A stretch of 64,000 nt of DNA from NCBI RefSeq assembly GCF_004125265.1, contig NZ_RDTE01000003.1:620001-684000 (forward strand), in the 5' to 3' direction. Both the position numbers and the translations under genes were made by a program. Origin of the DNA: Streptomyces lydicus. Lineage in GTDB: Bacteria > Actinomycetota > Actinomycetes > Streptomycetales > Streptomycetaceae. The notes beneath the pieces were generated by a model that did no database searches, was not told where the DNA came from, and worked only from the letters and a program-made list of their open reading frames with translations. This document shows, piece by piece, positions 6,791 through 15,396 of the stretch (position 1 is its first letter; each line of letters opens with the position of its first letter).

Positions 6791-8428
6791 CTATGGCGTG
6801 GCCAAGGCGCCGCTCGTCCACGCGGCGCGCAGCGCCTTCTTGTCCACCTTGCCGACCTTGGTCGTCGGCAGCTGGTCAAGCAGCACCGTCTTCCGGGGCG
6901 TGTACAGCTCTCCCAGCTCGGCGGTCACCGCCGCGCCGACCGCCTCCGGGTCGATCTCGACACCCTCGGCCGTGGCAAGGAAGATCTGTACGGCCTCCCC
7001 GTACTCCTCGTCCGGCACGCCCAGCGCCGCCGCGTTGCGCACACCGGGCAGCGTGAGCAGGAAGTCCTCCAGGACTCTGGAGTAGACGTTGTCGCTGGTG
7101 CTGCCGGTGACGATGATGTCCTTGGCCCGGTCGACGAGATAGAGGTAGCCCTCGGCGTCGAGGTAGCCCAGGTCGCCGGTGCGCAGCCAGCCGTCCTGCA
7201 GTGCCGCCGCGGTGCGCTCCGGGTCCTCGTAGTAGCCGAGCATCACCGCGTTGCCCCGGACACACACCTCGCCGACCTGCCGGACGGGCAACGCCGCAGT
7301 GCTGTCCTCGGCACGGATCTCGATCTCGGTGTCCGATATCGCGCGACCGCAGCTGCGCCAGAGCTCGGGGCGCAGGGCACACTCCGAAGCGAGCTCATCC
7401 GCGCCGAACGCGGCGATGCCGAGCGCCTCCGACTGCCCGTAGCCCTGGCCGAGCACCGGCCCGAAGACCTCGACCGCCTGCTGCAGCCGGCTGGGCGACG
7501 TGGCCGCGCCGCCCACGGCGATCTGCCGCAGCGCGGGCAGGACGCCCGGCTTGCACTCCGGATGGTCGAGCACCGCGTACATCATCGGCGGCACGAACAT
7601 GGTGGCGGTGATCCGCTCCTCGCGCAGCACCGTCAGCGCCGCGTCCGCTTCGAACTCGGGCAGCACGACCAGGGCGGACCCCGTCACCAGGGCCTGGATC
7701 GAGGTGAGATGGCCGCTGCCGTGCGTGAGCAGCGTGGCGGCGAGCACCCTGTCCGTGCTCGGGTCCATGGTCGGGAAGAACGCGGGGCCGGAGTCCTCCG
7801 CGTCGTCCGTCAAGAGGTCGACCAGCGTGTCGTAGAGCCGGTGGGTGTGCGCGGCAAGCTTGGGGCGGCCCAGGGTTCCACCGGTGTAGAGGACGGTGAC
7901 GGCCTCGTCCGCTCCCGGGGCGGGCACACCGTCGGGGCGCGCGTCCGGGCACTCGGCCGCCAGGGCCAGCAGGTCCGCGCACCGCTGCTCACAAGGGCCG
8001 AGGCTGAGCAGTGCGGGGGCGTGGACGCTGCGGCCGGCCGCGTCGGCGGCCCGTTCCGCGAAGAGCGGGTCGGTGACCACGGCGCGCGCCCGGGACTGCT
8101 CGACGAGCGCGGCGAGCTCGCCGGGCCCCGGCTCGGGCGGCAAGAAGACGACGCGGCAGCCGATGAGATGGACGGCGAGCTGAACGAGGACCGAGTCGAC
8201 ACGGTTGGCCAGAAAAAGCCCCACCCCGTCGCCGGGCGCGAGCCCCTGCCCCCGCAGCGCATGCCCCAGCCTGAACAGCTGCCGCCGGGCTTCCCCTCTG
8301 GTCAGCCGCTGCGTCCCCTGGACGAGCGCCTCGGCGTCCTCGTCCGTGTTCCAGTGCTCCAGAATGCGGTCCACGTACGTGCGCGGCTCGGATGTTTCCT
8401 GTGCGTTAACGATCACCAACATATGCAA
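6791..8428 (-). CDS. AMP-forming acyl-CoA synthetase/acyl-AMP ligase (ANL family)
   Basis: 545-residue adenylate-forming enzyme, full length for the family. The phosphate loop reads L-Y-T-G-G-T-L-G-R-P-K (usual form Y-T-S-G-T-T-G-x-P-K). Also present are G-Y-G-Q-S-E-A, Y-L-x-T-G-D-L-G-Y-L-D and V-D-R-A-K-D-I-I, plus the catalytic lysine motif T-K-V-G-K-V-D-K-K-A-L-R close to the C-terminus. It should activate a carboxylic acid as an acyl-adenylate and, given the intact C-terminal domain, transfer it to CoA or a carrier thiol. No carrier protein, NRPS or PKS gene is in the window, so the substrate is open. The first few residues before S-E-P-R are unusual; a later start is possible. Confidence 0.88.
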   Translation of the reverse strand: MHMLVIVNAQETSEPRTYVDRILEHWNTDEDAEALVQGTQRLTRGEARRQLFRLGHALRGQGLAPGDGVGLFLANRVDSVLVQLAVHLIGCRVVFLPPEPGPGELAALVEQSRARAVVTDPLFAERAADAAGRSVHAPALLSLGPCEQRCADLLALAAECPDARPDGVPAPGADEAVTVLYTGGTLGRPKLAAHTHRLYDTLVDLLTDDAEDSGPAFFPTMDPSTDRVLAATLLTHGSGHLTSIQALVTGSALVVLPEFEADAALTVLREERITATMFVPPMMYAVLDHPECKPGVLPALRQIAVGGAATSPSRLQQAVEVFGPVLGQGYGQSEALGIAAFGADELASECALRPELWRSCGRAISDTEIEIRAEDSTAALPVRQVGEVCVRGNAVMLGYYEDPERTAAALQDGWLRTGDLGYLDAEGYLYLVDRAKDIIVTGSTSDNVYSRVLEDFLLTLPGVRNAAALGVPDEEYGEAVQIFLATAEGVEIDPEAVGAAVTAELGELYTPRKTVLLDQLPTTKVGKVDKKALRAAWTSGALATP

Positions 8429-9347
8429 ACATGCCGCTCAGCGGCCTTGACCTCACGGGGGCCACGTTCGGCCATCGCCCGGTGGAGTATCATCCCCGCC
8501 ATGCAAATTCGGTATTCGCAGGGCAGTTGAGCGTCTGAGAGAGCACCGGACGCCCGTCATCATGGCGGGGTATCGCTCCCCGTGGTGTGGTCCCAGCAGG
8601 CCCTTGCACCAAGAGCCCCGGACCTACAGCAAGGTTGGCCCGACGCACCGCCTGAACCACAGGCCGCTGCCCTGCGGGGGTGTGAAGCTCGCCCATGACC
8701 AGCATCTCCACAGACGGCCTTCCTGGCCCTGCAGGGCGCATAGGCAAGCTTGACCACCATCTGTCGTCGCATTCGTAGGCGGGCTGTTGGCCCGACCCGA
8801 CCTGGTGAGCCGGGCAGACCGCGAAGCGATCTACGAGGCAGCCCGCAGACGGTGAGACATGCGGCCAGGTCAAGACCCATCCAGGACGGCCGGAAAGCCC
8901 TCTTCGCGATTTTCCCCGGCTTGATGGTTGCGGTCAGGCCGCTAACCGTGGTCCCCGTTGCGGGCGCGTCGGGGCAGACGGTGTGCGACCGGTTACCGGA
9001 AATCGTCGACGAGCAGGTGCCCTGCGCTCTTCTGCTGTCTGATCCCTTCACGCCGGGGCGGGGCCCACGGGTCGAGGTGCGGGTTCCACTGCTCGACACG
9101 AGCAGGCGGGCCAGCTTGCGTTTGGCGTCACTGCAAGGCCGATTCTGAGCATCGGAGTTGTCCATCGGGGCCAGGTACCGTGCTCAGTCACAACTGAGCA
9201 CGGTAGTTGGCCACGTCGGGTGGCACCCCCGGCCCAGTCGGGAAACAAGGCCTGGCCCCGGCCCGGGTCGACCTCGCGGCGCCCCTCCGTACGCTGTGTG
9301 ACCCGCCACCGCCTGCACCCGGCACCTCGTCGGGGTGGCTCCTCGTG
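8429..9347. other. Long interval without a supportable gene
   Basis: Reading frames on both strands here are Arg/Pro/Cys-rich, lack consistent GC3 bias and show no family motifs. It may be decayed coding DNA. The only structured piece to its right is the 64-codon frame ending at 9348. Confidence 0.4.
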
Positions 9348-9542
9348 TTACTCCGCGGGCGTGATCCGCCAGGTGCCGTGCCACAGCCCCTCGGCCTCGC
9401 GGACGCTGAAGCTCAAGGGGAACGGCCAGCGCTCCATGCCGACACTGTTCACGCTGAACGCGCCCTGCTGCCCGACCTCGATCACTGCCCCACCCCCGAG
9501 CACCCGCCGGACGCCATTGCCCAGCCCGCACGCATCAATCAT
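9348..9542 (-). CDS. Small ORF of unknown function, possibly a gene remnant
   Basis: 64 codons with marked GC3 bias and a protein-like sequence: A-V-I-E-V-G-Q-Q-G-A-F, M-E-R-W-P-F-P-L-S-F-S-V-R and a C-terminal L-W-H-G-T-W-R-I-T-P-A-E. An in-frame stop at 9549-9551 directly precedes the ATG at 9542, so the frame cannot extend upstream. No good ribosome site is visible. It may be a very small protein or the surviving piece of a larger beta-sheet protein. Confidence 0.35.
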   Translation of the reverse strand: MIDACGLGNGVRRVLGGGAVIEVGQQGAFSVNSVGMERWPFPLSFSVREAEGLWHGTWRITPAE

Positions 9543-9659
9543 CGGCGATCAGCAGGCCGGGCCTGCCAGGGCCGACCACCCCTCGACGTGGGCACGGTGG
9601 CCTTTTCGGCGCCCTGCACACGAATCGTCCTCCATGACACTCGGCGATCCCGTCAAGGT

Positions 9660-10586
9660 TCATGGGTCTTGGTGGTTGTCGGGTGAGGCCTGCCATGCGG
9701 TGTCGTGGACGTAGGTGGCGGCGAATTCGGCGAGGCGGTCGAGGATGGTGGTGAGTGCCTGTGCGGCGTAGTGGTCCGGCGGCCAGCAGGCGCGCAGTTG
9801 TAGGCGCAGGGGGGTTGGTCCGGCGGTGTCGATCAGCAGGGGATGGCCGCCGAACCGGGGCAGGTCGGTGACGACGCCGACGCCGACGCCGCTGACCGCA
9901 AGCGCCTGACACATCAGGGCGTTGCTGCTTTGTGTCACATCGGTGTAGGTCAGGCCCGCTGTGGAGACGGCCTGGTCGAGGACGGTTCGCGCCGGGTGTT
10001 CCCGGGTCAGCAGCAGCAGCTTTTCGGTGACGAGTTCGGCGAGCGTGATGGTGTGTCGACCGTGGGTGGCCCACTGGTGGGTGGGGGAAACGTATGCGCG
10101 CAGGGGAACGTCGGTCAGTGGGCGCCAGGCCAGCATCGGGTCGTGGGCCGGCCCCGCGGCGATGCCGAGATCGGCCTGTTCGTGCACGGTGGCCTGGATC
10201 TGGTCGGCGGGTACTTCGCGTACCGAGATGAACGGATCGTTGGGGGTGAGGGTCGCGACGAACGGTGCGAGCACCTCGTTGATGGTGGTCTGGGCGGCGG
10301 CCACGACTACGCGGGACAGCTCGCCGCGTGCCATGTGCCGGGCCACGGAGTCGATCCGGTCGGCTCGGGAGACCAGGTCCTCGGCGACGGCGACAAACTG
10401 CCGCCCCGCGCTCGTCAGCCGAAGTCGCGGCCCGGTCCGGTCGAACAGGACGAGTCCCAGCTCGGTCTCCAGATGGCGCAGCTGCCGGGACACCGCCGGC
10501 TGCGCGACGTGCAGCCGTTGTGCCGCCTCGGTGACGGTGCCGGTACGGACGACCGCGAGGAAGTAGCGAAAACGGTTGATCCCCAC
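9660..10586 (-). CDS. LysR-family transcriptional regulator
   Basis: 308 residues from a GTG at 10586. The N-terminal winged helix is classic: F-R-Y-F-L-A-V-V-R-T-G-T-V-T-E-A-A, L-H-V-A-Q-P-A-V-S-R-Q-L-R-H-L-E, then L-F-D-R-T-G. The rest is a periplasmic-binding-protein-like effector domain with S-S-N-A-L-M-C-Q-A-L-A-V-S-G-V-G. LysR proteins usually repress themselves and activate a divergent target with a small ligand. Here the divergent target is the SxxK-hydrolase/NCS1-permease operon starting at 10704, and the ligand is probably its substrate or product. Confidence 0.92.
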   Translation of the reverse strand: MGINRFRYFLAVVRTGTVTEAAQRLHVAQPAVSRQLRHLETELGLVLFDRTGPRLRLTSAGRQFVAVAEDLVSRADRIDSVARHMARGELSRVVVAAAQTTINEVLAPFVATLTPNDPFISVREVPADQIQATVHEQADLGIAAGPAHDPMLAWRPLTDVPLRAYVSPTHQWATHGRHTITLAELVTEKLLLLTREHPARTVLDQAVSTAGLTYTDVTQSSNALMCQALAVSGVGVGVVTDLPRFGGHPLLIDTAGPTPLRLQLRACWPPDHYAAQALTTILDRLAEFAATYVHDTAWQASPDNHQDP

Positions 10587-10703
10587 GGGCCCATTATGCC
10601 GGAGCGGCATGGAGATAGGGCAACAATCAGTATTGGACAGCATGGTTCGGGTTCGCGACGCTGAGTCTCCCGTTCTCGTCGTCCGGAACAGGAGATCCGC
10701 ACC

Positions 10704-11894
10704 ATGAGCGCATCGATGCAGACCCCCCTCGAAAACCCGGCCACGCCCGACAACTGGCTCGAACCGCCGGACAACCACTGGGCGTTCAACCATATGGAGC
10801 GGCTGCTGTCCACCGCGGTGATCCCGCGCGGCAGGGCCGGCCACCGCCGGTTCGCTGCGGCCGAGGTGGAGCTGGAGGAGGCGGTGATCGCGACCGGCGA
10901 AGGCTCTTCGACCGTGGCCGAGTTCCTGGCGCGGACGGCGACCGACGCGATCGTCGTGCTGCGCGGCGAACAGATGCTGTTCGAGCGCTACTACGGCGAG
11001 GCGGCGCCCCACCGTCGGCACGCACTGATGTCGATCTCCAAGTCGATCGCCGGCATGGCCGCGGGATGTCTGGTGGCCGAGGGGGTGCTGGATGTGTCGG
11101 CCACGGTGGAGACATACGTTCCCGAACTCGCGTCGTCGGCCTATGGGACGGCGACGGTGCGCGAGGTGCTGGACATGACCGCGGCGCTGCGGTTCAGCCA
11201 GGATTACGACGATCCGCGGTCGCAGGTGCAGACCGGGGATCGGGCGGCGGGCTGGCGGCCCCAGCACGACGGGGACCCGGCCGGCGTGCGTGCCTTTTTG
11301 ACCGGCCTGGAGCCCGACGGCCCGCACGGGCGGCGCTTCCAGTACTGCTCGGCGACCACCGACGTGCTCGCCTGGGTGCTGGAGCGCGCCGCGGGACAGC
11401 CCTATCCGGACGTGCTCGGCGAACGGGTCTGGTCCCGTATCGGTGCCGAGCACGACGCCGTGGTCACCGTGGATCCGGAGGGCGCCCCGTACGCCTGCGC
11501 CGGAATCAGCGCCACCGCCCGCGATCTCGCCCGGTTCGGCCGGTGCGTGCTGGACGGCGGTGTGGTCGACGGCCGGCAGGTCATTCCCCAGGAGTGGATC
11601 CACGCGACGCGCAGGGGCGGCCGGGCAGCGGTGCTGCCCGACCGCGACCTCGGGTCGATCCACCCGAACGGCACCTACCGCAACCAGTGGTGGAACCCCG
11701 GCGACTCGGTGGGCACGCTCTTCGGGATCGGCATCTTCGGCCAGTACCTCTGGCTCGACCCGCAACGAGACGTCGTCATCGTGAAGCTGTCCAGCCTGCC
11801 GCACCCCCGCGACGCCCGTGCCGAACATGCCGCGGGGCTGGCCATGATTGCCGCAGCCGTCGGGTCCGGGCACGGAGCCCGGGAGGCACGATGA
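10704..11894 (+). CDS. SxxK serine hydrolase, beta-lactamase/6-aminohexanoate-dimer hydrolase-like
   Basis: 396 residues of the beta-lactamase (class C/esterase/NylB) fold. The catalytic Ser-x-x-Lys is S-I-S-K (Ser110-Lys113) and the partner tyrosine lies in F-Q-Y-C-S (Tyr214). This spacing and the Y-C-S context resemble the linear 6-aminohexanoate dimer hydrolase group, which cleaves amides, rather than true cephalosporinases. There is no signal peptide, so it acts in the cytoplasm. The stop overlaps the permease start (ATGA), giving translational coupling: the permease likely imports the substrate that this enzyme hydrolyses. Esterase activity is the main alternative. Confidence 0.85.
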   Translation: MSASMQTPLENPATPDNWLEPPDNHWAFNHMERLLSTAVIPRGRAGHRRFAAAEVELEEAVIATGEGSSTVAEFLARTATDAIVVLRGEQMLFERYYGEAAPHRRHALMSISKSIAGMAAGCLVAEGVLDVSATVETYVPELASSAYGTATVREVLDMTAALRFSQDYDDPRSQVQTGDRAAGWRPQHDGDPAGVRAFLTGLEPDGPHGRRFQYCSATTDVLAWVLERAAGQPYPDVLGERVWSRIGAEHDAVVTVDPEGAPYACAGISATARDLARFGRCVLDGGVVDGRQVIPQEWIHATRRGGRAAVLPDRDLGSIHPNGTYRNQWWNPGDSVGTLFGIGIFGQYLWLDPQRDVVIVKLSSLPHPRDARAEHAAGLAMIAAAVGSGHGAREAR

Positions 11895-13330
11895 AGCGGC
11901 ACCCGCCGTTCGCGCTGGAGCGGCGAACGATCGAACACATTCCGGCCGCGGAGCGCCACGGCAGGCCGTGGCACCAGCTCGCCCTGTGGTTCTCCACCAA
12001 TGTGCAGATCAACACCCTGATCACCGGTGCGGTGACCATCGGGATGGGACTCGATCTGACCTGGGCGATCATCAGCATCGTGGTGGGGAACCTGGTCGGT
12101 GGGCTGTTCATGGCCTACCACTCCGCGCAGGGGCCCCAACTCGGTCTTCCGCAGATGGTGCAAAGCCGCGCCCAGTTCGGCTTCTACGGCGCGGTGCTGC
12201 CCTCCCTCATGGTCGTGTTGATGTATCTCGGCTTCGCCGTCGAGGGCAGCCTCGTCGCCGGGCAGGCGATCGCGACCTGGGCCCATGTACCCAAGACCGC
12301 GGGCATCGTGGTCTTCAACCTGGTGCTGCTGGTGATCCCCCTGGTGGGATACCGGCTCATCCACGCCGCCGGCCGGATCGTCGCGGTGATCTCGGGCGTG
12401 GTGTTTATCGCGTTGTTCGTATGGCTTGTCCCGCACCTTCCCAGCCCCCCGTCCGGCGCGACCACACACTCCGTCGCCGCCGTCGTCTCGGCGATGTCGG
12501 TGTGCGTCGCCTGGCAGGTCACCTGGGCTCCCTACGTCTCCGACTACTCCCGCTACCTGCCTCAGGACACGCCGACCAGGGTGACGTTCGCCTACACGTA
12601 TCTCGGTTCGGCCGTGGGCGGAGCGGGCACGATGACCGTCGGAGCGATGGCCGCGGCCGTCAACAGTGACGCGGTGAACTCCGACGCGATCGGGTTCCTG
12701 GCCGACCGCTATCCGTCGGTCAGCGGGCTGCTGGTCGCGGCGCTGCTGCTCGGCCTGGTTCCGGCCGGCGCGGAGGGCCCCTACGGCGCCTTCCTCACCG
12801 TGCTCAGCGCGGTATCCGCGGACGGCCGGGTGCGCTCGACCGCGGCGGCACGAGCGATTTTCGTGATCTGCTTCGCGACGGTCGCCGGCGTACTCGCCGT
12901 CCTGTCCAGCGGCAGCCTGCTGGACACCTTCCAGAACATCACCCTGTTCGTGCTGGCACTACTGGTGCCGTGGTCCGCGATCAACCTCGTTGACTACTAC
13001 GTCGTTCGCCGGGGCCGCTACGACATTCCCGCGCTACTGACGAAGGACGGCCCCTACGGGACCTTCAACTGGTGGGCGGTGCTCATCTACCTCGTGTCGA
13101 TCGGCGCCGAACTGCTCTTCATCAACAGCGGCATGTACGTCGGCCCCCTGGTGGGCTTCCTCGGCGGCGCCGACCTGTCCTGGCTCGTCGGACTCGTCGT
13201 GGGCGGAATGGGATATTACGTCTGCGCCAGGCTGATCCGGGACCGCCGGCCCGGACCGGTTGCGCACCCCTCGGAGCTGTACGCCCTTCCCGCCCTGGCC
13301 GATCCGGTGCGTGGCGACGACCACGCGTGA
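11891..13330 (+). CDS. NCS1-family permease (cytosine/purine/hydantoin-type)
   Basis: 479 residues with about twelve membrane helices. The NCS1 signature is visible at about residue 80: G-P-Q-L-G-L-P-Q-M-V-Q-S-R-A-Q-F-G. Further helices carry A-W-Q-V-T-W-A-P-Y-V-S-D-Y-S-R-Y, also characteristic of the family. NCS1 proteins are cation symporters for nucleobases, allantoin, hydantoins and related cyclic amides. ATG at 11891 overlaps the hydrolase stop by four bases. A permease of cyclic-amide type coupled to an amidohydrolase-like SxxK enzyme suggests uptake and hydrolysis of a cyclic or short linear amide; the compound itself cannot be read from the sequence. Confidence 0.92.
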   Translation: MKRHPPFALERRTIEHIPAAERHGRPWHQLALWFSTNVQINTLITGAVTIGMGLDLTWAIISIVVGNLVGGLFMAYHSAQGPQLGLPQMVQSRAQFGFYGAVLPSLMVVLMYLGFAVEGSLVAGQAIATWAHVPKTAGIVVFNLVLLVIPLVGYRLIHAAGRIVAVISGVVFIALFVWLVPHLPSPPSGATTHSVAAVVSAMSVCVAWQVTWAPYVSDYSRYLPQDTPTRVTFAYTYLGSAVGGAGTMTVGAMAAAVNSDAVNSDAIGFLADRYPSVSGLLVAALLLGLVPAGAEGPYGAFLTVLSAVSADGRVRSTAAARAIFVICFATVAGVLAVLSSGSLLDTFQNITLFVLALLVPWSAINLVDYYVVRRGRYDIPALLTKDGPYGTFNWWAVLIYLVSIGAELLFINSGMYVGPLVGFLGGADLSWLVGLVVGGMGYYVCARLIRDRRPGPVAHPSELYALPALADPVRGDDHA

Positions 13331-13508
13331 CCCTGCGCCGATCACCGGATCTCGTTCACGCCCGCAACGAAGTCGCCGCGGCGGAGGGCGGAGCGGGAGA
13401 AGCGCGCCACGGTCATCAGCGCGCAGGGCGAGTCGGTCGCCGCAGCTGCGCCACTGAGCCGCCAAGGTCATCAGTGGCTGCTCCCGGCGCTTCGGCCCGC
13501 ACCGGCCG

Positions 13509-14954
13509 CTATGGGCGTCCGAGGAGTTGGCTGCCGGCCGTGTTGTCGGTGCGGGCGGTGAAGTAGTCGGTGAAGGCCTGGACGAATTCGTCTTCGGTGA
13601 TGCGGCCGTCTCCATCGTGGTCGAGTTGGCGGAAGCCGTGGTTGAGTTCGGCGGGGTGGACCCGGGAGCCGCCGAAGATCGTGCGGTACTCATCGGCGCA
13701 CAGGTGTCCGCTGCCGTCGGTGTCCGCAGCGTGGAAGATCGCCCGCACTGCGACCAGCACCCCCTGCTCAAGGTAGCCCGGCCCGGCGTCGATCCCGGTG
13801 AGCATGGCGGTGACGAACTCCTCGCAGGTCACCTGTCCGTCGTCGTCAGCGTCCATGCCGGTCCGCAGGTGCTGCCACCAGGTCTCGAAGGCGGCATAGA
13901 CGCGGGCTTCACACTCAGGGGTGAGTTCGAGCGGCCAGCACACGTTGCGCGCCATGGCCTGCAGATCGGCCGAGCTGATGCGGCCGTCGCCGGTCTGGTC
14001 GAGGACCTGGTGGAAGAAGGTGCGCAGACGCGCCGGGCGGCAATCGGCACCCTTGCGGCGGCGTGGTGCGGGAAGCCGGACAGGGCTTGCCTCCGGCGGG
14101 GAAGGACGGTCGGTGGAGGCGGTGGGGGGCTGCGAAGTCGAGGAGTTGCCCGCCGGCGGGGTGCGGTAGCGGCGGTGTTCGGGCAGCACATCCATCAGCA
14201 CGCGCGTGCCACGGTGCAGGAGGAAGGACAGCAGGGCCGCACGGCGGGTGCGGGGCACGTTGAAGCGCTCCCGGAAGGCTTCCGGCAGGTCCGCGGTGGT
14301 CAGCGCACCGATCACGTGGGCAGCCACCGTGCGCACAAGCGGCCAGGCCGGCTTCAGGTGGCCGAGGCGGCGCGGTGCGGGTGCTTCACGGAGCATGTCG
14401 AAGAGCAGGTAGCGCACGGGTTCGCTGTATTCGAGGCGCTCGCGGATCGTGCGGTCCATGTACGCGGGCACGTCCGCGGCGGTGGCCGGGAGCAGGTCGT
14501 CGGAGAGGCCGAACTCGGAACACACCGCTCGGAATTCTCCGTACATCTGATCCAGTTCAGGCGGCGTCAGCGGGCGTCCGGACAGTTCCCGCATCGCCGT
14601 CATGCACTCGTACAAGGTGACCAGTACCCACACCCGCACCGCCGGGTCCAACGCGGTGAACGGCCTGCCCTGCTCGTCGGTCCCGGCCAGACGGCGGTGC
14701 GTGCGCTCCAGACGGGCAACCTCACGGCGTAGCCCTTCGCGGTCGGAGAAGAACAGCCGCTTCCCGCTGTCCATGGTGTGCTCGATACGCCGCCACGGGT
14801 GCGCGCGGTAGGTGGAGAAGTGAGCCATGCCGGCGGCGACCGCCGGATCCGCGGTCTGCAGAACCAGCAGCCGCCACGCCACCAACCCGATCCGCCACTC
14901 CCCCAGCGTGCGGCGCAGCAGCGAATCAGGACCGGGAAGATCAGCGGTAGCCAA
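13509..14954 (-). CDS. DUF2236 (MpaB/Lcp-type) domain fused to a four-EF-hand calcium-binding domain
   Basis: 481 residues from a TTG at 14954, preceded by GAGGAGA. Residues ~10-250 match DUF2236, the fold of rubber oxygenase Lcp and MpaB, a heme domain: L-L-V-L-Q-T-A-D-P-A-V-A-A-G-M, then T-A-L-D-P-A-V-R-V-W-V and D-L-L-P-A-T. The usual histidines look replaced: family H-P-x-V-A-A-G reads D-P-A-V-A-A-G, and W-V-H-A-T-L reads W-V-L-V-T-L. After a Pro/Ser-rich linker (~265-305) comes a calerythrin-like domain with four EF loops at about 320, 369, 411 and 445, such as D-H-D-G-D-G-R-I-T-E-D-E. Heme oxygenation may be lost, leaving a calcium-responsive scaffold. A P450 gene is divergent. Confidence 0.82.
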   Translation of the reverse strand: MATADLPGPDSLLRRTLGEWRIGLVAWRLLVLQTADPAVAAGMAHFSTYRAHPWRRIEHTMDSGKRLFFSDREGLRREVARLERTHRRLAGTDEQGRPFTALDPAVRVWVLVTLYECMTAMRELSGRPLTPPELDQMYGEFRAVCSEFGLSDDLLPATAADVPAYMDRTIRERLEYSEPVRYLLFDMLREAPAPRRLGHLKPAWPLVRTVAAHVIGALTTADLPEAFRERFNVPRTRRAALLSFLLHRGTRVLMDVLPEHRRYRTPPAGNSSTSQPPTASTDRPSPPEASPVRLPAPRRRKGADCRPARLRTFFHQVLDQTGDGRISSADLQAMARNVCWPLELTPECEARVYAAFETWWQHLRTGMDADDDGQVTCEEFVTAMLTGIDAGPGYLEQGVLVAVRAIFHAADTDGSGHLCADEYRTIFGGSRVHPAELNHGFRQLDHDGDGRITEDEFVQAFTDYFTARTDNTAGSQLLGRP

Positions 14955-15396
14955 GGGAACGTCTCCTCAAGCACGTGTACAGGAATGGGCAGGGGACGCC
15001 CGAAGAGCGATCATCCGGATATCCGCCCAACCCAACGGTCCTCCGTGAATCCGGGAGCGGCCAGGTTCCCGAATTCACCCGTCCGAGAAGCGTCCCAGGG
15101 CCGCGGAAACGGGCGCGCACGCCTCCAAGCTCCGCATGGTGCACGCCTCGGTCCGCAGCTGGGTGGCTCATTCCAGCCCCCGGTGCCCTCGACTGACCGA
15201 GATCCCGGTATCGCACTGAGTATCCATTGCACTACCTTCCGTGATGCATGCGCTGCTCGACCTGCGGGGACGTCGCCGGGCGGGTGGTTGCCGGTGTGTT
15301 CCGAACGCCTGCACCCGTATCACCGGTCCATGACGTCCCGAGGAGTACTACTCGGTCGCCGGGCAGGCACCGGCCCGCGGCCAAAGGAAGGCACAT
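14955..15396. other. Divergent intergenic region, DUF2236-EF gene versus P450 gene
   Basis: 442 bp without a supportable gene. It must hold both promoters; no clear operator or hairpin was seen. The P450 ribosome site AAGGAAGG lies at its right end. Confidence 0.5.

Noticed and set aside
8490..9165. Several 130-200-codon frames as genes or a transposase
   Set aside because: Arg/Pro/Cys-rich in every frame, no GC3 bias and no catalytic motif; treated as non-coding or decayed.
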